Positions 54,726-64,000 of a stretch of DNA of 64,000 nucleotides are shown piece after piece (the first letter of the stretch is position 1; each line of letters starts with the position of its first letter). Source of the stretch: Mansonella perstans. Lineage: Eukaryota; Nematoda; Chromadorea; Rhabditida; Onchocercidae. A program made the translations under genes and the position numbers. A model generated the notes under the pieces. The model was not told where the DNA came from. It saw only the letters and a list, made by a program, of their open reading frames with translations, and made no database searches. The DNA lies in the NCBI GenBank assembly GCA_037074765.1, contig JBAMDO010000567.1, forward strand, positions 62,001-126,000, written 5' to 3'.

Positions 54726-56146
54726 ATGTGGCTTGTGTGGATATTACTGGTTCACTTGAATTTCATTAGCACCAATGCGCAATTCAATTTACAAGAATGG
54801 CAATATCGATCACCTTATCAGCAGCAAGTAACGGAAAATCCAATTTTATTCTCTTACCATCAGCGATTCTACCCAAAAATATTTATGCCAGTAAGCTTAT
54901 TATATTCAGAAATTTGGTTTACTTTGTAATTTATTTACCAGGAACTATCGAGCCGAAATTCACGGGTATCGCAGAGATGAACTCATTTAAAATCTTTTAG
55001 ATTCAATTAGCATTCTGGGTATTTGAATTTTCAGACATCATTTCCAATCACCGCCCAGCAACTGGTCACAAATTTTATGGTTCCAACAACCAGTCACAAT
55101 ACTCCTTTACTTGCAAACCAGAAAGAATATATTGGAAATGAAATGAAAAAAAATAGTGATGTTATGAACTCCATTTCAACAACAAAGAAAAATGATTATG
55201 GTATCTCGGTTCACATGGAACCTAACCTGGTAGATTTTTTGCGTGGAACATCGGATGAAGTACAAAAGAATGTGAGTTTTATTTGAGTTTATAATGAATT
55301 GCATTTCTTGCTGATGATCATATGATCCAAATTTCATTGAACCGAGAAATTTCTTCAAAGCTAAGGATAAGCAAACACGCAAAAAAAGCACTTTGAAACA
55401 TCATGATTTGCAGTTCTACAAAATCGTATCAAATCTGGATGAAAATTTTCAGCAGAAACAAAATAAACTTGATCAATTAATATCGAGCTTAGACAGCCAA
55501 AATCAGGTGAGACGAAATCTTACAATGATTGATGAATTGGTGAAGAAAAAAGATAATATGACATTATGTGCACAAAATTAGAAAAATTATATTTAGAGAA
55601 AAACATAAATTTTTAGGAGCTATACGATAATTATCGAAGGATGAAAGAATTAGAAGAAAAGGAAAAACGTAAACGGGTTCACGCTATTGTCGCAGGCATG
55701 TCTCACAAAGCGCAAGCTGTTTTTGCGAAGGTTTTAATTTTGAAATTGCTCTTTTTTATACGATTTACAGTATTACTAATTGCGACTAATTGTTTACTTG
55801 CAAAATTACCGGTTTCTTAAGTAAAAAAAGAGAAATTTTATTATAAAAAAAAAATAGTACATGCATTTAGAAACTAGTGCATTTGAGAACGAGCAAGGTA
55901 TCTTCAATCGCTAAAAATTCATACTAACAGTTAGGACAAAAAGTCAAGTATGTGACATTAAATATGTGACATAGAAAATCTGGATTGAGAAAATGATAAA
56001 TTCTGCAGTTGTCAGCGGTACTGATGAATCCAGATATGAAGGATATCGATCGAATGAATAAAATCAATGATTTTTACGAAAGTGTGGATGACGATGTCAA
56101 AAATGAGTTTAAAGATAAGATATATCGTATGAATTCGCAGTTATAA
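54726..56146 (+). CDS. SXP/RAL-2 family (DUF148) secreted protein
   Basis: Nematode-specific secreted protein family known as immunodominant antigens in filariae and ascarids; biochemical role unclear, with lipid or metal binding proposed. Exons: 54726-54890, 55035-55271, 55414-55506, 55617-55730, 56009-56146; all in frame, 248 residues. A signal peptide covers residues 1-19 (MWLVWILLVHLNFISTNA). The DUF148 core is recognised by FLRGTSDEVQKNFYKIV, a helix-rich middle (LDQLISSLDSQNQELYDNY, EKRKRVHAIVAGMSHKAQ) and VLMNPDMKDIDRMNKI near the end. The Gln/Ser/Asn-rich stretch between signal peptide and core (about 110 residues) is longer than in many members. All introns are phase 0. The gene ends 280 bp before the P450 on the same strand, so shared transcription is possible but not shown. 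Confidence 0.85.
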
Positions 56147-56426
56147 CTAGTTCATCGAGAGATCATACTTGTCAACTAAGTGGTGTGAATGAGGATAGAG
56201 GAATCTTGAAATCCTGCGATTCGTCCATATTACTACTGTGTTTTTCAAACTTCAATTCTCTTTGTTTGTTTTCTTCTTGGTTTATCGTTTTTATGTATTT
56301 TCAAATTAAACGAGTTTTTGGAAAGGAATGGCCAAAACAAATAAGTAAATTTGTGTGCCATTTCCATTTGTTAGTGTTTTCATTCGTCATTTTGTTATTA
56401 TTAAATAAAAGTGTGAATAAAAAAAA

Positions 56427-59400
56427 ATGAGAAATATTGCTGGTAAGTGAAATTAGTAATCCATTAAGGTCAGACAAAAACGATATAAAAGTGAAAGTTT
56501 TCACAGGAACCAAAATTTTTGTTCCGCAATGCAGTTCTCCAAAGAAAATTACCTCTGTTATTGATTTGAGAGCATTCCTTACTAAAAAAATTAAACTTGT
56601 TTTTTTAAAGCATTATTTTGCAATTGGTATCGTCTTCATGACTGTGCTTTTTGCTATCATTATATTTATATTCCACGCTTTCATCTATTATCTGTACAAC
56701 GAATACATCGTTCTGCGACACAAATATCCACCAGGACCAATCCCGCTACCTTTCGTTGGGAATTTCTTACAGGTATTAAGAGTAAATATAAACTTAATTG
56801 CCTCATGCGAAATAGACACTGATTAAAAACCGTCGAGAATGGGTCCTTCAGATATAAAGCAATAAAATGTTAAGCATTCTTTCTAAAAGTTTGGCAACTG
56901 TTTGCATAAAAACGTCGCTATTCGGAAGAACGATTTTTTTGTAAATTTAAGTTTTTCAAAAAATAGATTATAGTTATTTAAAAGCAACATTTATTTTAGT
57001 TTAATTTAGAAATTTTAATATTAAATTAATGGGCACTTGCTTCAAATAAAAAAGATTAGACGCTCAAAAAGCCCTTATATCATTCATGATTAAAATTTTG
57101 AGCGTTGATTGAAGTTCAGACTTTAATTTAAATTAGCACTGCAATGTTCTTACTACAGGGCTATCTGCTATTAGAGTGGAAATTCTGCCTATAAAAGTGA
57201 CGAAATGCGATTTAGATCGATCTAGCTTATCCACATCGTTCAATGATCAAGTGGAAAAAGAAATTTGGTCCAATGTTCACCATATGGCTACCTGGACCAA
57301 TCATTGTACTTGCAGATTACAAAATTCTTCGTGAAACACTCGTTAGCCAAGGTAGGGCAACTGGTAGAAGCTAGTAACTGAAACGTTTGAAGGATTCAGT
57401 TTGAAAAAGCAGAAGGTAGATTGGATTGGTATTTTTAAATCTATGATATGTTAACGATTAAGTTGTAAACGCTGCTAACTCTCAAAGTGTTCAATTTTTA
57501 ATTCCATGCTTCAGCAGATAGAAATTTAATTTCATTGAGAAATTATCTGAAAACATTCAGGAAACATTTTTGCTGGTCGACCGATGTCATTCGTTTATGG
57601 AATCTTTAGTAATCATCAGCCCGATGGTGACGGCATTATCTTATCACAGAACGAGAATTGGAGCCACCAGAGACGTTTTGCCCTAAGAGTTTTTCGTGAT
57701 TTCGGAGTGGGTAAGAATCTAATGGAGCAAAAAATCCGTTATTATACGGATATTCTCATCCGGCAATTGAAGAAGCAAGTAGCAGATAGTGAACTGGTTG
57801 TTTGTTAATTTTCTTTATGTAATTTTGTTTTTTGATTCCAGCAATATTTTCTTCCGGAATTGATGGTTATCAGTTGCTCATGCACAATTCAGGGTGCTCA
57901 TTCTTCAGTTCTTTTAAAATCTATTGTCTAAATTTGGATTAAGTTATAGAAAACTGCAGTAGTTGACCTTAACCTACCAATTACATTCTGCGTGGGTAAT
58001 ATTATCCATGATCTAGTTCTTGGCAAAAATTACGAATACGGCGATCAGGAATTCTTACGCTTCAAAAAACTGATCGATTCGACTCTCAAAGATGTGAGAA
58101 TCATATACAAATAATGCGAAATACAAATGATAACTTTTTAACAATATGCAAGTAATATGAAACAAAAACTGATTGCTTTCAGTATGAATTCTATGCCTAA
58201 AATTTGTGATCACCTATGATTTTATTCCAGTTTGTCAGTATTTCGATGTTACTTGTGGATCGTTATCCAATAGTCCGGTTTTTGTTGCCAACATACTATC
58301 GTTACTGCAAAAATGGTTTTGCATTGCAGCGCTTTTTTTTGAAACATATTGAGGAACATGAAAAGGCAATTACTTCCTCTACGGCCAAAGACGATGAGCC
58401 GAATGACTTCATTGATGCTTACCTGAAAAATATGATTAAGTACACGGATAAAAGACAATATAAGTAAGAAGACTGAGTCTCCTTTCTACTTTTAACATAT
58501 TGGTAACTTTTGCAGAAGTAGAATGAAATTGAATCAAATCAACTCACCTTCACTCCTTGCTATAATAAAATTGCAATCCCATATCTATGGACTTGTTGAT
58601 GTTTTTTTTTTTTTTTTAAGTGGCATACTTTAAATAGCACCATATCTTAATTTATTTCATCAGTGTAACTTGATTTTTAGAAATTAAAGAAACATTTTTA
58701 AAGACTTTTCTTTGTGAAATAACCATTGTCATGCAAATTTTCAGCAAAATAACATTGGCTCTTAATTCTGGCGATCTATGGACCGGAGGAATGGAAACGA
58801 CAGTGACAACTCTTCGCTGGGCGATCATCTATCTTATTCGGAATCCGGATGTTCAGAAGCTTGTTCATGATGAAATTGATAAAGTAACTCTCTATCTGAT
58901 GATAGTATCTGAAGAGAAAGAAATAATGATTTTAATTTGACCCATTAATTGACGAAAAATTAGTCTTTCATGCTAACATGAATTCGTCAATTTTTTTGAA
59001 ATATAAATTCAAAAGAAACTGAAAGGCTGCTTTTTAGCTTGGTTCGTTTTAATATCATAACTCAACAGGAATTAAATGCTTTGGTGTGACAAGATTTCAT
59101 GTTCAAATGGAAGCGATCATTCAGTATTGATCGGAATGCTACATTACTTCTAACAGTGTGACTTGATTCCGATTGATTCAGAATCTGGGAACGAGAACGG
59201 TTCACTGGGAAGATCGAACAACAATGCACTATACACTAGCAGTTATTTGTGAGCTGCAGCGTATCATTAATGTATTACCATGGCATATACCACATGCTAC
59301 CACCTCCAACATAAATTTTGGTGGCTATAAAATCCAGAAGGTGAAAGACATTTCATAGAAATAGAAGAGAAAAAGAAGAATACATCATTTTGATTTGTTT

Positions 59401-59951
59401 GTTAAATTCGTTCCAGGGTACAATAATAATGCCACAAATTGGCGCTATTAATTTTGACGAAAATTATTATCCAAATCCAGAAGCTTTTCAACCATCACGA
59501 TTTCTTGATAATCAAGGTATTCTTCGGAATATTGAGCATTTGATCCCGTTTGGTATTGGAAAGCGATCATGTCTGGGCGAAGCGCTTGCTCGAACGGAAC
59601 TTTTTATCATCCTAACAACTCTACTGCAGAATTTCGAATTCTCTGCTGCTTATGGTATTTGTTAATTGCTTTTTTTTGCTTCATATTAAAAAAATTGAAA
59701 GGGTAAATTAAGATGGAAATGAATTACAGGTAAATTAAGATGGAAATGAATTACAATGAATTTGGAATTGAAGTAAGTTCATGAAGTCGGATGAAGTACG
59801 GTAAACAAAAAAAGATGAAAAAAATTTTCAGAATCTTTCTGAAATAGCTTTGATTTCAGGGAAACCACCAAGCTTAAAACGATGCCCTGGGATGGTATCA
59901 ATACCCCAAGAGTATGTGTGTCAAATACGTATCCGTAACGATGTCGCATAG
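56427..59951 (+). CDS. Microsomal cytochrome P450 (CYP2-like)
   Basis: Heme monooxygenase anchored in the ER. Exons: 56427-56442, 56507-56772, 57216-57351, 57561-57796, 57950-58093, 58231-58463, 58745-58883, 59182-59340, 59417-59654, 59860-59951; all in frame, 552 residues. A membrane anchor lies near residues 48-75 (VFMTVLFAIIIFIF), then the proline-rich hinge KYPPGPIPLPFVGN. The C-helix has WSHQRRFALRVFRDFG, the I-helix GGMETTVTTLRWA (oxygen-activation Thr), the K-helix ExxR is ELQR, the meander PEAFQPSRFL, and the heme Cys is in FGIGKRSCLGEA. The short first exon and about 50 extra N-terminal residues are uncertain; translation could instead begin at Met 56638, just before the anchor. Filarial worms have very few P450 genes and C. 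elegans DAF-9 (CYP22) also has an extended N-terminus, so a steroid-hormone role is one possibility, but I cannot assign the subfamily. Confidence 0.93.
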
Positions 59952-60530
59952 TTTAATATTTACCTTTACTGAATATATTGTTATGAGTTGGACATACAAG
60001 TTGGTAGATGTGATAATTTCGATAATATTGAAAATGGCACTGATCCAACTGCAGTTATTACAAAGTTAAATAACTGGTATGAACAGTACATTAATCTAAA
60101 ATAAAAAATAAAAAGTATCGTTTAATAAGTTTGCAAGAGCTACCTTACAAAACTTCTTTCTATTACTTTTTTTTCTGGTGATTGCAAATTTCTTACGAGT
60201 TATTCGTATCTTTGAACTAAAAAATTCCGATGTTGAAAGCCAAGATTGGCTGATAATGAAAAGGTTGACTGATTTTGAACACTGTATAAGTGCTTTTCGT
60301 CAGCAAATCTCAATGTTAGAGTTAGCAAGAATGAACTTCTAAAAAATGATTGTATGTAGATTATGTGGCAATAGTCTCTACTGGTGCTTTTTTATTATTA
60401 TCAATCTTAATATTGCTGGACTACCACTGCTGGACATTGCATGGGTCATTTTCTTTTGGTTATACAGTTTAGTTTCATTATTGCCTTTCATTTTCATTTT
60501 GATTTCTGAACGTGTTTTACAAATCTAATT
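59952..60530 (+). other. Coding-like fragments of an unrecognised membrane protein
   Basis: Three adjacent open stretches look coding but do not join cleanly. 59990-60104 ends GTDPTAVITKLNNWYEQYIN. 60115-60342 has a hydrophobic segment (FFLLLFFLVIANFL) followed by a charged part with VESQDWLIMKRLTDFEH. 60346-60528 starts with ATG and holds two hydrophobic segments. Stops separate them with no obvious introns. They may be exons of a small gene downstream of the P450, a broken copy of a membrane-protein gene, or chance. No family recognised. Confidence 0.3.
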
Positions 60531-61522
60531 TTCTATTTTATTAGCATTAATGAGCATAATTCAGCGAATTCTAAACAATTTTTTCAAAATATTTCTAAGA
60601 AAAATTTGGTGCATGAATTCGAAGATAGATTTCCGTATAGCAATTTGTGTATTGCACGTGCAGTTGATTCTTGAGTTGCATAATTAGTAAGTATTAACAT
60701 AATTACTACTAAGTGCTATTTAGGGACTCAGATTTAAGTAAGTGAAATAGGAAGAATATCCATGATTTCATGTTTGATAAGATCTATTCATATCTTATTG
60801 ATTCTTCCATATCAAAATAAATTCATTGACCTGATTTAAACTCAAATCACGACCAGAATTTTCTCTTATTCTTCCATTTCCTTATCCTGAAAGAAATCAA
60901 AAAATAAATACTTTTTTGGATTCATATGTTTGACAGACGAAAAAGGCGGTAGAGATGTTCCGCAGTGTCATATTTCGCTCATTTCTTCTAGTTTGAGAAA
61001 AATAATTAAATCATTTATTTTGAAAAAAAAAAGGAAAAAAAGAATAAAACCACTGATTTTGCAGAAACTCAGGTGTAAATAATTATTTTAAGTTTATAAA
61101 ACTTAAAGAATGTGATAACTTAATGACCAGTATTCTCGCAAATATCTTTTGTCCTTTTTTTCACTTTCTTTCAAATATTTTCGATCGTCTTAATCTATAT
61201 TTGCGTTTTCAGCATGAAAAAAAGTTTTTAAATAAGATCAAAAAATGCTCATTACGGAAAAGAGTGATGCTGATGATGTAAAAGAGGTTTTGCAAGCAGT
61301 TTACATCGAAGTTCGTTCCATAATTTTTTGTAATACATAACTAAAACCAACTATTATTCTTGTAATTATTTAGTAATAGTGAAATATTCCGATTGTATCT
61401 GATATTTTTTGAGAGTCATAAATTCTGCCTTCATGATTTGTACGTCGCAACATAACCAATGCTCACTTAAATAATTGCACAGTCTGTTTCTTTCAATCGA
61501 ATTCAATTTACGTCCATTTTTA

Positions 61523-61961
61523 GCTACCCATTAAACAACGTATCTGCGGCGTTAAAGAAATTTTTGGAAATAGAAACAAATGATGAACGTCTGGCAGATT
61601 TTACAAAGAAATGCTTTGGAATTTTTTGAAATTTTTCAAAATAATTTTTTAAGTTTTTTCATTATTTTGCACCAAAAATTTCAGCGATTTACTGTAAGCA
61701 GTAGCAGTACTTGTCGAAGTTTTAGCAATTTCTAATCTTTCAAGTTAGAAAATTCTGGTGGGAGTTAGAAGACGCAAAGTATACAATCTGCGTCTCGACA
61801 TGAGCCAAGCATTGGCAAAAATCACTTATCAGCTGAAAAATGGAAATGACTGGTCATATCCTGCTACTAGGTCACAAGAAAATCAGAGCAAGCTCAAAGT
61901 TATTGATGTCAATTATAAATTTCAAAATACAACACCATTCCGGTATATGCATAAACTGTAA
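61523..61961 (+). CDS. Candidate small gene, two exons, weakly cystatin-like
   Basis: A first stretch at about 61523-61629 translates to a hydrophilic segment starting SYPLNNVSAALKKFLEIE, and a second, after a TTAG acceptor at 61747, runs to TAA at 61961 (opens KILVGVRRRKVYNLRLDM, contains LKVIDVNYKF). An earlier ATG-led stretch at 61246-61310 (DADDVKEVLQAVY) may belong. The ILVG-VYNLRLDM pattern recalls the QxVxG loop and following strand of cystatins, but the loop Gln is absent and phases between the pieces do not fit simply. Low confidence both in the model and the family. Confidence 0.3.
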
Positions 61962-62503
61962 TGTGATGAAGAATGACGAGAAACCAGAATGTGATGATGA
62001 TAACGGCAGTTGATGAAGAGATTTTCTCCAATAGCAAGAAAAATAACAGTGAAAGGACAACTAAACAAAAGAAAAGAAAAGAAAAATAGGACTGATTACT
62101 CATTCTAGATTCTGTTTAAATTTATTAATTTCAATATACATTTGTATATTTAATTCAACAATGAAAGCATCATCTGATGGCCAGAATTCACTGGATTAAC
62201 AACTGCTTCATTGTAAAGCCAGCTCTCCCGAAGACTGTACCGACGTAGTTAAGTGACCTACATAAACTATCACTATATTTTCAAGTATGATGTTTTATAG
62301 AGGAAACTACTTATCGTGCAAAATTCTAATTGCAATTTTTTTCTGCAACTGAAGAATTCATCGAATTTACCAAACTTACTTTAGCTCACTGAAAATTTCA
62401 ATAAAATGAAAAATGGGAATTTGAATTCCAAAAAAAAAAACCTCGTAAAAACAGTAATTTATTATGTTCAGCAGCTTTAACTTATTTTTCAGATTACGGT
62501 TTG

Positions 62504-64000
62504 TAGGGAGCATCCTGTTGTCCGAAATTATATACAAAATATGATCCAATCTCACAAATGCTTGATCAGGCTGCTACGTTTTCTTTACCCACAAGTTCTG
62601 TTGTTCGTTTTTTTACATTTTAATTTATAATGAAATTATTTTTAGCTTATTCTGGTCTTTCCCTCGTTACATTTCAGAGTATTATCAGATTTTACAATTT
62701 CTTGCAAATCCTTATAGGGGAATAAATAATCTTAAATACATGTAAGATTAAATATTATTCCTCCTCAAATGTTGGCCAATCGATTGGTGAGATCGATTCA
62801 GCACTTTGAGGTTATGTTATTTTCATCATTTTCATTATTCATTGTCTGAAACTATTTAAATTTATGCAAATTTTTGTCACCCCGCTTAGTTGGGAGCTAT
62901 TTGAAGTTTCGGTCGTTAATAATTCAATCATTGCAACCATGTGCACGAATTGCAACCATAAAGTTTCGTTTTTTGTATTTTTTTAGAAAGTATTATTATT
63001 AGTGGGAAGAAAAGTTGGAAGACTAATTTTTCCAGTATTTCATCATCTAAGTTTCATACTACAATTTTCCATCTACAAAACATCAAAAAAGTGGGAAAAT
63101 ATTATGGATTTATAGGATTCTGACAGATCTTTCCGAAATGTTCTGAGTAACAAATTTCCACAAGCTCCAGAATGTCATATCAGAACTGATCGCTCAGATC
63201 TTGAAAATTTACCGACTTCAATGTCAAAACTCAGGTATTTATTTGCAGAGAGCGATTCAATAGTCGAGTGCCTCAGAATTTTAAAACTTTATTAAAATAT
63301 AGTCGCTCCACTAACTCCAAATTGTTTGAAAATAACGTGCGGTAAATCTCATCTCTGAAGTTTAATTTCGTATTTATTTTACTTCGCAGAAGTTAGTTCT
63401 GAATAAAATTCATCTTTATTTAGATTATCATTAGATAGTATCGAAACAACTAATTGTATGATTTATCATTTAAAAATATATATATTCATATTCATTCGAT
63501 TACATTATTAAATGCATTTCATACTACGACTGGTCAAAATAATTTTTCTAAAAGCTTTTAATTTTTTTCGATTTAAGTAAGCCTGAAAGTAAATCAATTA
63601 CAAACGTTCAATTGGCTTCTTCTGATAGCAGTGCAATCAACAGCAGAGAACAGGTATGGTGGGCTTCTTTTGGCGAACTAAATTTCACCGTATGGGATGC
63701 AATTTTGAAATTTCTCATTTCAACTCTATCTTGCTGTTAGCAAATTCAAATTAACTTTTCCATAATAGCATCAGGAAAGCAGAAATAAATTTTGAAAGAC
63801 TTGTCAGCAACCGTCAAAACTCGCAAGGCATATATTATTTTACGATTTAATTTTGTCTCTAAATGAAGGATTAATTGAATAATTGGTTATTTGTGAAATT
63901 AAGAGATATTTTAGGCCAGCGTTGAAAGAACGGCTTTTGGGCAGCTTATTTCGCTATCTAAAGGTTTGCGCGTAGGATTTTTCAATTTATTTTGAAATAA
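62504..64000 (+). CDS. Partial gene running off the right edge, unrecognised
   Basis: Four exons join in consistent phase: 62504-62599 (contains CCPKLYTKYDPISQMLD), 63117-63233 (FRNVLSNKFPQAPECHIR), about 63577-63652 (ESKSITNVQLASSDSS) and about 63914-63963 (ASVERTAFGQLISLSK), the last ending in a GT donor. The start is not identified and the 3' part lies outside the window. The product is Ser-rich and hydrophilic, with no hydrophobic segment so far. I recognise no domain. Confidence 0.45.

Noticed and set aside
56185..56430. 81-codon frame with hydrophobic segments just before the P450
   Set aside because: No ATG at its start, no acceptor, and the P450 model does not need it.

Overview
The window looks like genomic DNA of a parasitic nematode, probably a clade III (spirurid or filaria-like) worm. 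It is very AT-rich. Genes are split into many short exons by introns of about 60 to 600 bp with tight TTTCAG-type acceptors. Several start codons lie a few bases after an acceptor that has no upstream exon, as expected for spliced-leader trans-splicing. A cuticle collagen and an SXP/RAL-2 (DUF148) protein support this placement. The species itself is my inference. All gene models below were built by hand from reading frames, splice signals and family motifs.

Layout, left to right. 1-2.5 kb: no gene I can support, apart from a weak minus-strand exon. 2.6-9.2 kb (+): a double deubiquitinase, a USP37-like enzyme with a complete OTU domain inserted inside its USP fold. 9.8-10.0 kb: a five-copy 47-bp tandem repeat. 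10.7-13.6 kb (+): asna-1 (GET3/TRC40 ATPase). 13.9-15.8 kb (-): a cuticle collagen, convergent with asna-1. 18.4-20.2 kb (-): an alkaline ceramidase with an altered calcium site. 20.2-27.9 kb: a long stretch with no supported gene, containing a 26-bp tandem repeat. 28.0-33.3 kb (+): let-268, procollagen lysyl hydroxylase/glycosyltransferase. 34.9-36.0 kb (+): a decayed second copy of the let-268 hydroxylase end. 36.6-41.1 kb (+): MTO1, the mitochondrial tRNA-modifying enzyme. 43.2-47.1 kb (-): a doublecortin-domain protein with a long disordered tail. 51.3-53.4 kb (+): a secreted protein joining a ShKT domain to a nitrobindin (THAP4-like heme-binding) barrel. 53.7-54.3 kb: a 265-bp tandem duplication. 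54.7-56.1 kb (+): an SXP/RAL-2 family secreted protein. 56.4-60.0 kb (+): a microsomal cytochrome P450 with a long N-terminus. 60.0-64.0 kb: unassigned coding-like exons and a gene that runs off the right edge.

Shared themes are inference. Collagen processing appears twice (cuticle collagen, lysyl hydroxylase). asna-1 supports ER insertion of tail-anchored proteins. The right third is rich in secreted or membrane products (ShKT-nitrobindin, SXP/RAL-2, P450) that could contact host or hydrophobic ligands. The best candidates for something little described are the secreted ShKT-nitrobindin fusion, the USP-with-inserted-OTU enzyme, the ceramidase that lacks two of its usual calcium ligands, and the let-268 pseudogene beside its parent. 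I saw no rRNA, tRNA, CRISPR or recognisable transposon coding sequence.
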